Assembly (NCBI GenBank): GCA_000969725.1
Contig: JXSR01S034838.1
From: Ophiothrix spiculata
Taxonomy: Eukaryota > Echinodermata > Ophiuroidea > Amphilepidida > Ophiotrichidae
Length of the DNA stretch: 30,763 nucleotides
Strand: one strand, 5' to 3'
Position 1 is the first letter of the stretch; every line of letters starts with the position of its first letter. The position numbers and the translations under genes were made by a program. Shown one piece after another: positions 10,464 through 21,224 of the stretch. The notes under the pieces were generated by a model. It searched no databases. It had not been told where the DNA came from and saw only the letters and a list, made by a program, of their open reading frames with translations.

Positions 10464-10529
10464 AGTTAGTACTGTGTTCTATGCATATTTGATTAATCTG
10501 ATTCAAATATTTGCATATAGTATACAAAT

Positions 10530-11098
10530 ATTGAATGCCTGAGAGTGTAATAGTATAAAAAATACAATGAGGTCAAATTTTGACTTTTCTATTTCACGAG
10601 GCGTAACCGAGTGAAATGGATCAGTCCAAATTTGACCGAATGATAAATGTTGTATTAGTACTATACCTCATAAATATTTATTAGGCAACCATGAAATATA
10701 ATTGGACAGTTCAACCTGATGCGCGTGATAGCATTTTGCCTACTTCCCCGATTGCGCGTAATGCCCACGCAGGGAAAAAATGAAAAACTATCGCATCCCT
10801 ACTACCGCACCCCTCGGTTGATAATTCATAGAGTGACCCAGATCAGTATACATTTTAGGTGATTTTTTGATTTTGCTTATATTACATTCAGTGAAATATT
10901 TATGAGGTATAATAAAACAAATACAACATGGTTTATTTTGAGAAGTATTGGAAAATCCTGATCCCTCGTTGTTGGATGCATGTGACTACTTCCCTCCGCT
11001 TCGCGTCGGGAAGTAGCCACACGCCTCCATCATCTCGGGATCAGTAATTTTTCACCATGTTGTATTTGTATACTATTGCACGTGCATAGGCATTCAAT
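10530..11098. mobile_element. Foldback element made of two long hairpins
   Basis: Outer inverted ends are ATTGAATGCCT at 10530 and AGGCATTCAAT ending at 11098, extended by TAGTATA..AAATACAA arms. Two self-complementary blocks lie inside. Block 1 (~10548-10670) has arms ATACAA/TTGTAT, GTCAAATTT/AAATTTGAC and ATTTCAC/GTGAAAT around 10595-10620. Block 2 (~10895-11075) has arms ATACAACATGGT/ACCATGTTGTAT, CTGATCCC/GGGATCAG and CTACTTCCC/GGGAAGTAG. The two inner arms (CCTCATAAATATTT at 10666 and AAATATTTATGAGG at 10894) are also inverted. There is no coding capacity. The duplication at the target is not clear because the flanks are TA-rich. Confidence 0.7.
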
Positions 11099-12110
11099 AT
11101 ATATATGCTTAATCTCATGATATCACACAGGTTTGTTTAATGCCGTGCAGCAGTGCAAACTATTAATAGCATGGCTCAAATCACTGTAATAATGATATGA
11201 TATTTCCTTCTTATGTATAAGAAAAATATATGCTACTAAAAATAAATGCAGTAAATACCATGCTCTCGTCTAATAACGGCCAGATGGTAACACTTTTTAT
11301 TTTTCGAAATGCAGTGATAAACCTACCAGTCTGTTAAATTATCTATCCACTTCACTTTTGTTTTCGGTAACTGAAACCTGTTGACAGGTAAGAATGTAGG
11401 TTTCAATCAAGCTTTCAATAATTAATAAATATCCTCACCATGCTACTATACCGTAGGGATACAGACTCTTAAGCATGTATAGAAATGTTATCCGTCATTG
11501 GAGACCATGTAATATGAACATGATGAATATCACGTTAACCTAATATAATCCGCTATATTGAATTGAAAGGCTGTTTTTCTATTCATTTTTGAGTTACACA
11601 ATTTGACCCAGTTTTCAAAGCGATATTTAATATCGTATCAACCCAATTAGTTTTCAGTTTCTTGTATACACACACATACTGACATTCAGTTTTGCGCTAA
11701 TCTGAAATCTCGTGATTGTAAATATATGACATCTTATGTTAACTTTCATATTGAGCAATGTTTATTATTTTTATTATTTTTTTACTTTTTTCTTTTGCCA
11801 ATATAAGATATGAGTTTGGAAAATGTGTTTCATATGCTTCATTATTTTCCAGGTACATTTAGTTTTCAAATAGTGTATATGAAAATTAGAAGCAATTCAA
11901 TATTAATGAGATTTTTCTTCGGCAAATTTTGAGAGAGCTCTTACTTGTAAATCATCCTGTAAAATAAGTTTTAGTTTCTGTGATAACAAACACATTGAAG
12001 TTAACACGAGTTAGAATAGCGTTCGATCGAGTAATAACATGCGCATGGTAAATTACTTTTGGCTTTTCCGTACTCTTAAGAAAGTATCCCGATGACATCT
12101 GAAGAAGACG
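11099..12110. other. Non-coding unit A sequence, partly shared with unit B
   Basis: From about 11505 this matches 20320-21224 in unit B. The part before 11505 is found only in unit A. No gene is seen. The shared part includes a T-rich run (11765-11795) and a well-kept stretch ending GACATCTGAAGAAGACG, where the LINE fragment starts. Confidence 0.5.
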
Positions 12111-13602
12111 GGCGTAGGTATCTTTGTTAAATAAGAAATTCCTTCTAAGTTACTTGATGTTGTAATTCCAGATGAGCTAGAGTGTATCTGGGTAGACCTA
12201 CAAAGTTACCCAGGGGGTTATCTGCCATTACTTTGTGCGCAGTATACATTGTTACTGACTCTCCACTACAGCCCATGCTCAAACACCATCTTATTGATGT
12301 GATTGATGATATTCGCACTAAATACCCTGAAATGGGTTTTTGTATTCTAGGGGACTTCAACAGAATGAACATTAACACTATTATTCGTGGTAATAACCTC
12401 GAAAAAATAATTACTTTTCCTACAAGAGGCAGAGCCACACTAGATCTTGTTATAACAATCCTCAAGATCCACTACAAACCCCCTATTCCTTATTCCAATA
12501 TTGGCAAAAGTGACCATGCCAGTGTTTTATTGAAACCCATTAATAGGACCACCAACAATTCTATTCGTACTAGGGTTACTAGACCTTTTAAGGATGAAAA
12601 TATCAGGGCTTTTGGTAGATGGATCCAGGGGCAGGATTGGAACAAGATCTATGATTGCCATTGCACTCAAGATAAAATCGATGCATTGTATTCTATTCTT
12701 AACAAAGCTATTGATTTATTTTTTCCAACAAAAGTGATAAAAATCCATCAAAGTGACATAAAATGTGTCACACCTCAGCTAAAGAAACTTATTAAAAGTC
12801 GTCAACGGGCTTTTGCATCTAATGATAAATCCAAGTGGCGGCAACTTCGCAATACAGTTATAAGAGAAATTAATAGAGCTAAGGTATCATATCATGCTGA
12901 GAGAGTTAGGAAATTGCAAATTGTGGATCCAAGAAAATGGCATCTTGAAATCAAGTCTATACTGAATGCTAACAATAAAGAGCTTGATATGCACATCCCG
13001 GGTATTGACAGGACAGATCACAAAGCTGTGGCAAATGAAATCAACTCTAAATGTGTCAATGTATCATCTCATGTTCAGTCTCTGAACTTTTCTGAACTCT
13101 CCAGCTTTCTACCTGCCAGTGAATCTGTTCCTAAATTAAATCCTTGGGACGTGTATGCCGAGTTGAAAAAGATCAATGTATCCAAATCTGCTGGTCCGGA
13201 TGGCATTCCTCCCAAATTAGTCAAGGAGTTCGCATACGAGCTAAGTGAACCATTGACTGATGTCCTGAATTGTTCCTACTCTGAAGGGGTTGTCCCTACT
13301 CAATGGCGTTCTGCTATTGTGGTCCCAATACCCAAACAATGCCCTCCCCGTGTTGATAAAATGAGGCCTATTTCTCTGACTGATATCTTCGCCAAAGTTG
13401 CAGAAGGTTTTGTCGCTAAATGGATTGTTGAGGATATAGAACCCAACCTGGACATTAATCAATTTGGCAATGTGAGTGGCATATCAACATCTCACTATCT
13501 GGTTAATCTGTGTCATACCTTGTTTCAGGGGGCTGACAGACTTGGTAACATCGGGACGGTGGTCCTCACGGACTTTTCAAAGGCATTCGACTTGGTCAAT
13601 CA
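12111..13602 (+). pseudogene. LINE endonuclease/RT fragment, truncated at both ends
   Basis: It begins inside the endonuclease (GVGIFVK, TAA stop at 12132-12134, then EIPSKLL..IPDELECIW). A 1-nt deletion at about 12190-12194 shifts frame. From there an open frame runs to the end: RPTKLPRGLSAITL, then FCILGDFNRMN (endonuclease Asp/Asn), ATLDLVI, GKSDHASV (SDH motif), a linker with PRKWHLEIKSIL, and the RT fingers (SKSAGPDGIPPKLVKEF, QWRSAIVVPIPK, MRPISLTDIFAKVAEGF, then RT motif A VVLTDFSKAFDLVN). It stops just after motif A. YADD, thumb, C-terminus and 3' UTR are all missing. The open frame continues to 13675 only by reading into genomic flank. The lineage is CR1-like (inference), different from the LINE at 425-8085 and the same as the fragment at 30581. 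Confidence 0.92.
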
Positions 13603-13744
13603 AACTTTGTCACGATTAAAATTGTTTTGTGTTGATTTAATATTCCAAGCTTCCACCAACTTCCGCTCTGTCTGACCAATTAGTGTACATGTCCAAGACT
13701 TTTGTATTGCAATGTCGTGTTGGATGTTCCACGCATGCTCAGCG

Positions 13745-14426
13745 CGGCCGTGATATGGCAGAACCACGTAACTCAAATTTTTGACATTTTGAGATAAAAG
13801 CAGTTCTTAGTATATCGAGGGCGCTATTTTCATTTCTGAAAGTCCCAACTTATGAATTCATAACGTTTTGGAGATAGTAGGACGTATCTCAGAACTCTTT
13901 TGAGTTTTTCCTCTCGATTTTTGTGGCAGAACAACGTATCTCAAGTTACGTTACTGATTATGGCGTTCTTAATTTGGCAAAACAACGTATGTCTAAGATA
14001 CGTTGATTTGCCATTATAAAGTGTGTTCATTATATAATGTTGGAAACTAGAAGGAGATGGTCTATTTGGTTTTAGTTTAGTTTTAAAGCAATAAATATGC
14101 ATAAAAGGCATAACATTAAGCTGTTTTATCATGCAAATACTTACAGAACATGATAGAAACTTGAATTATTTTCTGCCATATTCAAATCAGAATCAGATTT
14201 AAATGGCAAAACAACGTAACTTTATAAAACCATTTATTCTTTAAAATAATTTATCATATTTCGGGTAAAAAGGTATATAATGAAAAATATAATTGTATCT
14301 TGTATATTAAGTTTGATTTTGAATCATATTTTAATATTAATCAAAAAAGGCAGTTACTCAAACTTTAAGTACCTTTTTCTCGAAACGCCAAAATTGGAGA
14401 TACGTGGTTCTGCCATAACACGGCCG
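13745..14426. mobile_element. MITE with CGGCCGTG ends and AGCG duplication, empty site in unit B
   Basis: Inverted ends are CGGCCGTGATATGGCAGAAC (13745) and the near-complement ending GTTCTGCCATAACACGGCCG (14426), continuing as CACGTAACTC/GAGATACGTG. AGCG occurs at 13741-13744 and 14427-14430. Unit B has a single AGCG at the matching place (near 22085-22090, TTATCAGCGACACAATCC), which is the unoccupied site and proves the boundaries. The terminal word GGCARAACNACGTA recurs internally (about 13926, 13977 and 14203), as subterminal repeats often do. It is 682 bp with no coding capacity. It inserted after the tandem duplication, or was never in the B copy. Confidence 0.93.
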
Positions 14427-14430
14427 AGCG

Positions 14431-15450
14431 ACACCATCCTTATTTCGTTTGTTTGACTAATCACCCGTTTTTCCATTGATCTTCTCATCTATTTACTTTC
14501 CTAGGTGTGACCCTTAAGATTTTTTTTCTAAATTGTAACTTAGTTAGATTGGTTTGCTTCGAAGTTGTGACATTTAGTGATAAAACCAAGTGACGGTCAA
14601 TTCTAGAAGAGTGATTTTACTTGAAAGGTTTACGTAATCCGCTGCCAACAGCCGTCACTTCAAATTATTTACAGCGACTTATCATATATATAAACTAGTT
14701 TTGTTGTAAACTAGAACACGACCTTTTTATACTCTGTTATAACAAGGTGCCTGGCGCAACTCGTTTTGACAAAGTATCGCACTTAACGGAATTCTGATAG
14801 TGTACCATTTAATAATCAAGACTCTTTAATCAATTAAACAGTAGTTAAACGCCTTTTTGTGATTGCTGATAATCGTTTTGCATGATTTCTTCTATCTCGC
14901 AAAAACTTTCATGTCTGCCCGAAAGTGTAGCATTGATCATTTATTTTATTTATTTATCTATTTGTTGTAAATACTAGTTGCAATACAGCTTTTTAGCTGC
15001 GAATCATTAATTACGGTTCAGTATTTTATTGTATATTGATAGAATTGTGTCGTTCTTGAAAAAAGGGAATGGAGTATTATTGTCATTGAATGTGAAAATT
15101 TTGTTAAAAAGACACAATCATGCACCTCACTCCTGCGAGTAAATGAATGGATGAATGAGTGAATGAAATAAATGAGCATGTCCTGGTCTTGTTTTTGATT
15201 TTGCTTTTGTTTACTTTCTTAAGATATATGTTTTGATGGCTTTCATTTGTTACAGCTTATTCTATTTATTTGTTTAACTGTTAATAACGGAATTGGCTAT
15301 CAACAAACGTCATTTGCTACCAGGCCTTTCCTCAATAATGTATGTCTTTATTTTAGTAATATAGTGCTAGGTATTTTATTTTGTAATGTTTTTGGTGTTT
15401 GATGTATTTGATTATGCTTGCTTATGGAAAATTAATATATTTGAACTCGA
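14431..15450. other. Duplicated non-coding sequence, unit A
   Basis: This matches 22093-22740 in unit B with small indels; unit A has about 80 bp extra at 14779-14857. No open frame is conserved. A degenerate ATGA-type simple repeat lies at about 15142-15175. Confidence 0.55.
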
Positions 15451-15480
15451 ATTCATTCATTCATTCATTCATCTATTCAT
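15451..15480 (+). repeat. (ATTC)n microsatellite
   Basis: ATTC tetramers run for 30 bp with one interruption (ATCT). The array directly abuts the 20-bp tandem array that follows. Confidence 0.9.
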
Positions 15481-15580
15481 TAATGCATGAATTGTTTAAT
15501 TAATGCATGAATTAATTAATTAATGTATGAATTAATTAATTAATGCACGACTTAATTAATTAATACATGAATTAATTGAA
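15481..15580 (+). repeat. Five-copy 20-bp AT-palindromic tandem repeat
   Basis: The unit is TAATGCATGAATTAATTAAT, repeated five times with exact 20-bp spacing and a few substitutions (ATTGTTTAAT in copy 1, TGTATG in copy 3, TGCACGACTT in copy 4, TACATG in copy 5). TGCATG/TGCATT and TTAATTAATTAA are near-palindromic, so the array can form cruciforms. Unit B has no equivalent and carries a GAAT array nearby instead. Confidence 0.92.
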
Positions 15581-16624
15581 TGTTTGTAATTAATTAATTA
15601 TAAAAGGCAGTGTTTCAATAGATTGAGTAGCATTTTCATTTTCCTAGGTAGATTAAAAAAAATATGCATGAATGTTTACAAGATTAAACAGACTTACAAT
15701 GTATCATCTATTCTATTCGACAACCGATGAGTTGGTTAATTAAAAAAAATGGTTTGGAAAATTGCATATTGTTTTCCCAGAGAGAATAAATTACGGGATG
15801 TATTAAATATAAAGACTACAAAATCAAAATGTTAGAACAGTTGGAAAGAATATTGTGTTATATAATTGATCAATGATTCAAAAATATTAGATTATAATCT
15901 TAATTAGCTTACCTGCTTTCCAAATCCTACTCAGATGTCTTAATTTGGTCAAACTTCCTTAATCTATAAAAGAAATGAGATATATGTGTAACAGATTCCT
16001 GGTTTGTATAATCCACCCACTGAAAATAACTAGTGTTGATATGAAATAAAAACCTATTTAGTATCGAGGGTTAGTATTTTGACGCTATAATAGAAAGCTT
16101 GTAAACTTAAGAAGAGTGTGATAAAAGATTTGTGTGTTTTTGTTATCGTGTAACGCTGTTTTGATAAACTCTTTTGTATTTGCGAGTGTACAACTCATAT
16201 CACTTACATGTAATAGTTTAGATTTACAGAAATGTGATTTCATTAGAGTTAATTCATTTTAGTTGATTGCCTCCCATTGAACACACCTATTATGAAAACA
16301 ATACATTAAGAAACTGTTATAAAGGCCTCTAGTAGTGGCTAACATCATAAGCCTCTTAAACTAGAAATAATAAATAAAGTATTCAAATGATTGCAATGTT
16401 TTAAATATTAAGGTCTTTAGTCTGTAGACCAAATATTATCACAAGCTTATTAGGTCCTTACATCACATTTAAATTGATTTAAATCCATCCAAAAGAGAAT
16501 GTTTTAAAACAAAAATATAGGTTCCATATTCTAGAGCCTGAATTGAACAAACTTCACTCGGTATCGATAATTTCAACTTGATAATATGGAATTAGAGAGT
16601 ACGTTAAAATAATATTGTCACTTT
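15581..16624. other. Duplicated non-coding sequence, unit A
   Basis: This pairs with 22900-24278 in unit B. No coding frame, RNA gene or named repeat is seen. Confidence 0.5.
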
Positions 16625-16823
16625 ACTCGAGTCTAATAACCTGGCTTCAGGTAACATCAGTATTCCTAAAAGGATACGTTTTCTCACTTCAAGATAAGGA
16701 AAGTCATAGTAAATATTCCCATCCGAGCATAATAAGTGTCATTGACTCAAGGACAAATACACCTTTCCGGTTCATAGAAGGCGGGAATTACAGTATAAAT
16801 GAAGGTTCCTTTGGCTGTCTATA
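16625..16823. repeat. Well-conserved block shared by units A and B
   Basis: The segment from CTCGAGTCTAATAACCTGGC to about AAATGAAGGTTCC matches 24279-24474 with noticeably fewer differences than neighbouring sequence. It has no conserved long frame. It contains ACAGTATAAATGAAGG, a TATA-like word, near 16790. A more diverged third copy of its middle part lies at 19424-19545. It may be a short unnamed repeat or a regulatory segment. The sequence does not decide. Confidence 0.55.
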
Positions 16824-18220
16824 ATGCCTCGATATCATACTTAGAGTATGATACTAGACCTGAGAAGATTCATAATACATATCGCAGCACATCCAGAGGT
16901 ATAACATTGCGACTGCACGTGTTAAGAGAAAACAATCCCAGTACCCGCCTTTTTCTTGAAACTAATAATTTTCTATAAGCTGTCCACAAACATTATTAAG
17001 GCATTTATTTTATTATTGGACATTAAACGAGTTAAGTCTATCAAAAATGAAAATAAAATAAAGATTAATGACATATATAAACAAACACACAAACAAGGAC
17101 CTTAAATCAACACGTCAAAGCCATAATAAGAGAACCGTGAATACAAAAATACGGGTGCTGCAGATGAATCAGGTAAAAGCCGAAAAGAATGGGAGAAAAA
17201 GATTAAAATAATAAGCCACGTATTAATTCAGAATTGACAATATCCATTGTTTATTGGTTTCGGGGTATAAATAGATTTTCGGATTAATATTGTGCGTAAT
17301 ATAAAAAGTATGGTCTCCCTACGGAAAAATGCATTGAGTATTAACGGACTATATTTTCAAAAACAGAATTCCCAAAAGACAAACGCTTATATGATTGTTA
17401 TAATACTGTAGACGCAGTTGCTTTTAACCAAGACTGTGCCTCCGTGTCATTCGCAAACTGCGTAAAATACTGATATGAAATTAAATGAAATACACGAACT
17501 TTTAAACCAACACCAACTTTTAAAATTCGACTTGATGTAAACGGATTAGCCAAAAATAAGTATTAACAAGTATTACCCCTCCCCCCTTGTCCCTTGCGAG
17601 TTCGTTTATCAAAATAGCAAGAAGTTGATTAGACCAGCCATAGTATACAGATAAACTAAAAAAAAAGATCATCACTATTGCAACACTAATTTTATATAAT
17701 AAGGTTAATGACTTTGCAAACAAACTGTGGCCTGATAGAGCTATATTATAATGGCTTTGGATGTTTTTGTGATTATTTCTAAATGCATTGGGAGTGCAAA
17801 CCAAATGTGTCACCGAAGGCATCACAAAAATTTTGTACCTGTACATGTATTGAAATTTATTACGATATTTTCAAGGATTTTTTGGAGATGGTTGGTATGT
17901 TTAACTCACTGAAGTTTGTGCCGTGGAATATTGAATTTTACTTTGAGTATTTTGGGAGTAATTTTCTAAAAATGATGGATCGGGTGAAGATGATTCGCAT
18001 CAGGCCCGCCATAGGTCTAACATTTACATATTGAATGTCTTGGAAGACAACAACAAAGGTTAACCAAAAACATTGCCGCTACATGATACTGGCAATGTGA
18101 CAATGGGAGAACATCATGAAAAATTTGTCATGCAAAAAAACCTCGTAAACGCATGTAGAGAAATGTCGATGCTAGCATTGAATGTTGTTGCAGTTCTCCA
18201 TTTAAATCCACCCCAAAAGA
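16824..18220. other. Duplicated non-coding sequence, unit A
   Basis: This pairs with 24475-26590 in unit B. It includes a perfect 8-bp stem hairpin (ATCATACT-TAG-AGTATGAT, about 16837-16855) and an E-box-like CACGTG in both units (near 16917 and 24524). Short open frames on both strands at 17520-18034 match in B but are broken there by a 5-nt indel. Confidence 0.5.
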
Positions 18221-18224
18221 TAAA

Positions 18225-18680
18225 CCCTCTCTCCTGTCCAACGATACCAAGATCATCAAAATCAGCCGAAGCGTTACGTACTTATGACGTCATAAAGTAC
18301 TTTCGGATTGGAAAATCAGGCCACCAAATCAAAATCTTGCTATAAAAATTCTAAACAACGGATTTTCGTACGTTTTTTTGCTAATTATGAAGGGAAATGA
18401 TAATTCTAACATGACTTGTAAGTTTGAGCCTTATAGCATGCATAACGTTTTCAAAATGGCGACTTAAAAACTTCCGGGATTTCCCCCCCCCCCCCCTACA
18501 CCTTAACGTTGACGGCCTACCCTAACCCAACCTTAGGTGGTACCCCCTAGCTTTTTTCATCAAAATGACCGCAAAGAATGTCAAAGCGATTACCCAAATG
18601 CCTGAGACCGATTGCTTTTGCGTTTTTATGAAGTGTGTGTGTGGGGGACCTTAGCCCCCCCCCCCCTCGGAGGGTAAGGG
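18225..18680 (-). mobile_element. TTAA-flanked MITE, copy in unit A
   Basis: The ends are CCCT.. (18225) and ..AGGG (18680). They are flanked by TTAA on the right (18681-18684) and a decayed TAAA on the left (18221-18224). It is the inverted relative of 28922-29399; shared words include CAGGCATTTGGGTAATC, CTTTGCGGTCAT, GTACCACCTAAG and GGGTAGGCCGTCAA. TTAA with CCCT ends fits piggyBac-type MITEs (family knowledge). It contains two long C runs. Unit B has the unoccupied TTAA at 29953-29956 beside the same right flank. Confidence 0.78.
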
Positions 18681-18684
18681 TTAA

Positions 18685-19423
18685 AAAGCATAGAGCAGGT
18701 GATACTTCACTAATGTCAAGATTGTCATTATATTATATAGTACATTTCTCTCGAAATTGACGACTTGTATCAGTCTCAAACACCCTGATAGTAAGACGAA
18801 CCTCCAGTTACATTTTACAAGCAAACGCTCTAGGGAATGTTACCTAGTTGCACTAACCCTCTATCGCGACATTTATTCAGATAGAGCCGGAAGGATTTTC
18901 ATTTTAACGATGCAAAGTGATAAACGAATTTCGTGAAAGTAATTAAAAACGAAAAAGACAAACAAACAAATCAAAGCCAACAGAAACAAATGTTTGTAAT
19001 GATGGACAACATGTCTGCCATCTTATATAGATATGGAAGCAGAAATGAACTCGTAGTATACAAATTGTATTCAAAAATCGAATGCCTTTGGTACGAAGAC
19101 TTAAAATAAACACACGTTAAAAAAAAAGATCTTGATTCAAAATAATAAATACTGTGTGCCATTCCGTAACAGGGTTATTTTGGGTTATTGTGGTTTTTGC
19201 ATAATGTACAAAGTTAGAATTTTACCAATAAGCAGAGTTTGAACAGTACCTGCAGATAGAATTTTGTACAAGTATAAGAAAAGTACATAGTTCCAGCGTG
19301 CGTCTTGTGAACATTTGATTTTGTTTTAATAATTTCGATTTGATGATTATAATTATTGTATGTTGAAATTATATTAACTTCCCTTCAAGGTCGGTTTATA
19401 CGGTTTATACACTAACAACTGGG
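18685..19423. other. Duplicated non-coding sequence, unit A right part
   Basis: The sequence to about 19160 matches 29957-30455. The rest to 19423 has no visible partner inside the window, because unit B ends or the window runs out. No gene is seen. Confidence 0.5.
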
Positions 19424-19545
19424 CTAAAAGGAATACGTTTTGTCACTTCTTAATAAAGAAAGTCATAGAAAATATTACCATCTGAGTATAATATAGGTGC
19501 TATTCACCAAAGGACATATTCATCTTTCCAATGCATTGTAGGCAA
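19424..19545. repeat. Diverged third copy of the conserved block
   Basis: AAAAGGAATACGTTTTGTCACTTC, then AAGAAAGTCATAGAAAATATT and CCAAAGGACATATTCATCTTTCC, parallel the words at 16665-16780 (AAAAGGATACGTTTTCTCAC, AAAGTCATAGTAAATATTCC, CAAGGACAAATACACCTTTCC). The similarity continues weakly to about 19640. It predates the unit A/B duplication because it sits elsewhere in the unit. Confidence 0.55.
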
Positions 19546-20564
19546 GACTAACAATGTGAATACAGACCCTTCAATGAAAGCAAAACTGTATATATGCCGT
19601 GATATAATATATACTTTGAAAATAGACCTGAATAGATAATATTTAAAACAACCGATAAAGTCAAGATCATTTTTTTTTTCGTGAAATGTTACTAGAAAAG
19701 TAAAACATCTAAAGAAATAATACAATCAATGAAGGTAGACCACAATTTAAAAAATGCTTTAGGTGGGTAATAAAGAAGCAAATCAGTTTTGTTTGAGAAC
19801 TCTATGCGCGTAATCTAAAGCCATGATCCGTCCTTTCAAATGATCCATTTAGGGAAATATAAGACTTTCATTTGCTTTGAAAGTGTGGATTACGATGAAT
19901 TTGAGTAAATATTACGCTGTACTTGTTGACAGAGAAAATACATACCATATTTCTTCAGTATGACAGCATTGAAACGAAATAATCCCATAGTAACTATGCC
20001 CAAGAAGTGTGTTACGTTGTGATCGTCTTTGAGTTGGCCTTGTTGGACTTTTAATTTCCGTTATTTTTTCCGTTCAATATTTCTATTTTTTCCTTCAAAT
20101 ATGTATGAAACAAACGCTTACGACTATGGTCAAACTCTGTGACAACAGTACCTATTAACATAATATCACATAAAAATTTGAAATGCATCTATCGCGTATG
20201 TAAGTTAAACATTAATTGAAATGTTGATATTTGACATTAATAAGTCAGGGTCGTTTTGTGAATTAATATTATCACCATACTGTTATATCATATTCATGTA
20301 ACCATGGGACCATGAAATTTGAAGATCACGTTAACCTAATATAATCCGCTATCTTGAATTGAAAGGCTGTTTTTCTATTCATTTTTGAGTTACATATTTT
20401 GACCCAATTTTCAAAGTGATATTTGAAATCGTATCAACCCAATTAGTTTTAAGTTTCTTGTATACACACATACTGAAAATCAGTTTTGTGCTAATCTTAA
20501 ATCTCGTGATTGTAATTATATGATATCTTATTTTAACTTTCCTTCTGAGCAATGTTTATACGTG

Positions 20565-20890
20565 CGTGTTATTCTTTACACTTACCGTCGTACATTACCG
20601 TATTTTTTAATTCTACATGGAATTCTCAGAAATAAGTAAATCTAAATGTACGATTAAAATGAGGATGGGGATTAAAATATCAACTTATCAAATATTTTCA
20701 TGATACATATATTAAAAGAAGCCAGAATGCTTTTTATATCTGCAAAAGAATCAATATCTTCAAATTACCACCTCGGTATTTATTTCCCTAGTTTGGCACC
20801 CTTACAATTTCATGCTGCATGCACGAGTTTAAAGCTTTATACTAAGATATTTTAGTATTCTTTAATAGACTTAGTGATTAATTGCTTTAT
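20565..20890. other. Unit B sequence absent from unit A, nothing recognised
   Basis: In unit A the partner sequence runs straight from GAGCAATGTTTAT into the T-rich run. The extra ~330 bp holds a small palindrome (TACTAAGATATTTTAGTA, ~20849-20866) but no clear inverted ends or coding frame. Insertion in B or deletion in A are both possible. Confidence 0.45.
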
Positions 20891-21224
20891 TTTTTTTTGT
20901 CACTTTTTTTCTTTTGCCAATATAAGAGATGAGTTTGGAAAATGTGTTAAATATGCTTCATTTTCCAGGTACATTTAGATTTGAAATATTGTATATGAAA
21001 ATTAGAAACTATTTAATATTGAGGGTTTTCTTCGGCGAATTCTAAGAGAGCTTTTACTTGTACATCATCCTGTAAAATAAGCTTTATTTTCTGTGATAAC
21101 AAACATATTGAAGTTAACGCGAGTTAGAATAGGGTTCGATCGAGTAATAAAATGCGCATGATAAATTAATCTTGGCTTTTCCGTACGCTTAAGAAAAAAT
21201 CCCGGTGACATCTGAAGAAGACGG

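Larger units (their letters stand above)
8905..19730 (+). repeat. Tandem segmental duplication, unit A
   Basis: Blocks of this unit recur in the same order and orientation in unit B. The pairs are 8905-9490 with 19731-20285; 11505-12111 with 20320-21224 (B has an extra ~330 bp at 20565-20890); 13603-13744 with 21951-22092; 14427-15130 with 22090-22730; 15605-16890 with 22920-24500; 16960-17140 with 24590-25540 around an insertion; 17140-18220 with 25545-26590; and 18685-19160 with 29957-30455. Identity is roughly 90 percent by eye, with many small indels. No conserved open frame survives between the units, so the duplicated material looks non-coding. Confidence 0.9.

Noticed and set aside
12000..12040. 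GTTCGATCGAG, resembling the T-loop box of a tRNA (also near 21135)
   Set aside because: No matching acceptor stem, D-arm or anticodon arm could be found around it in either unit.
12145..12465. Minus-strand frame of 106 codons
   Set aside because: It is the antisense shadow of the LINE endonuclease/RT fragment on the plus strand.
17783..18034. Short open frame (MHWECKP...) with a partner in unit B near 26154-26300, and an overlapping minus-strand frame in both units
   Set aside because: Most differences between the units change the amino acid, and a 5-nt indel breaks the frame in unit B. The similarity is explained by the segmental duplication, not by coding constraint.
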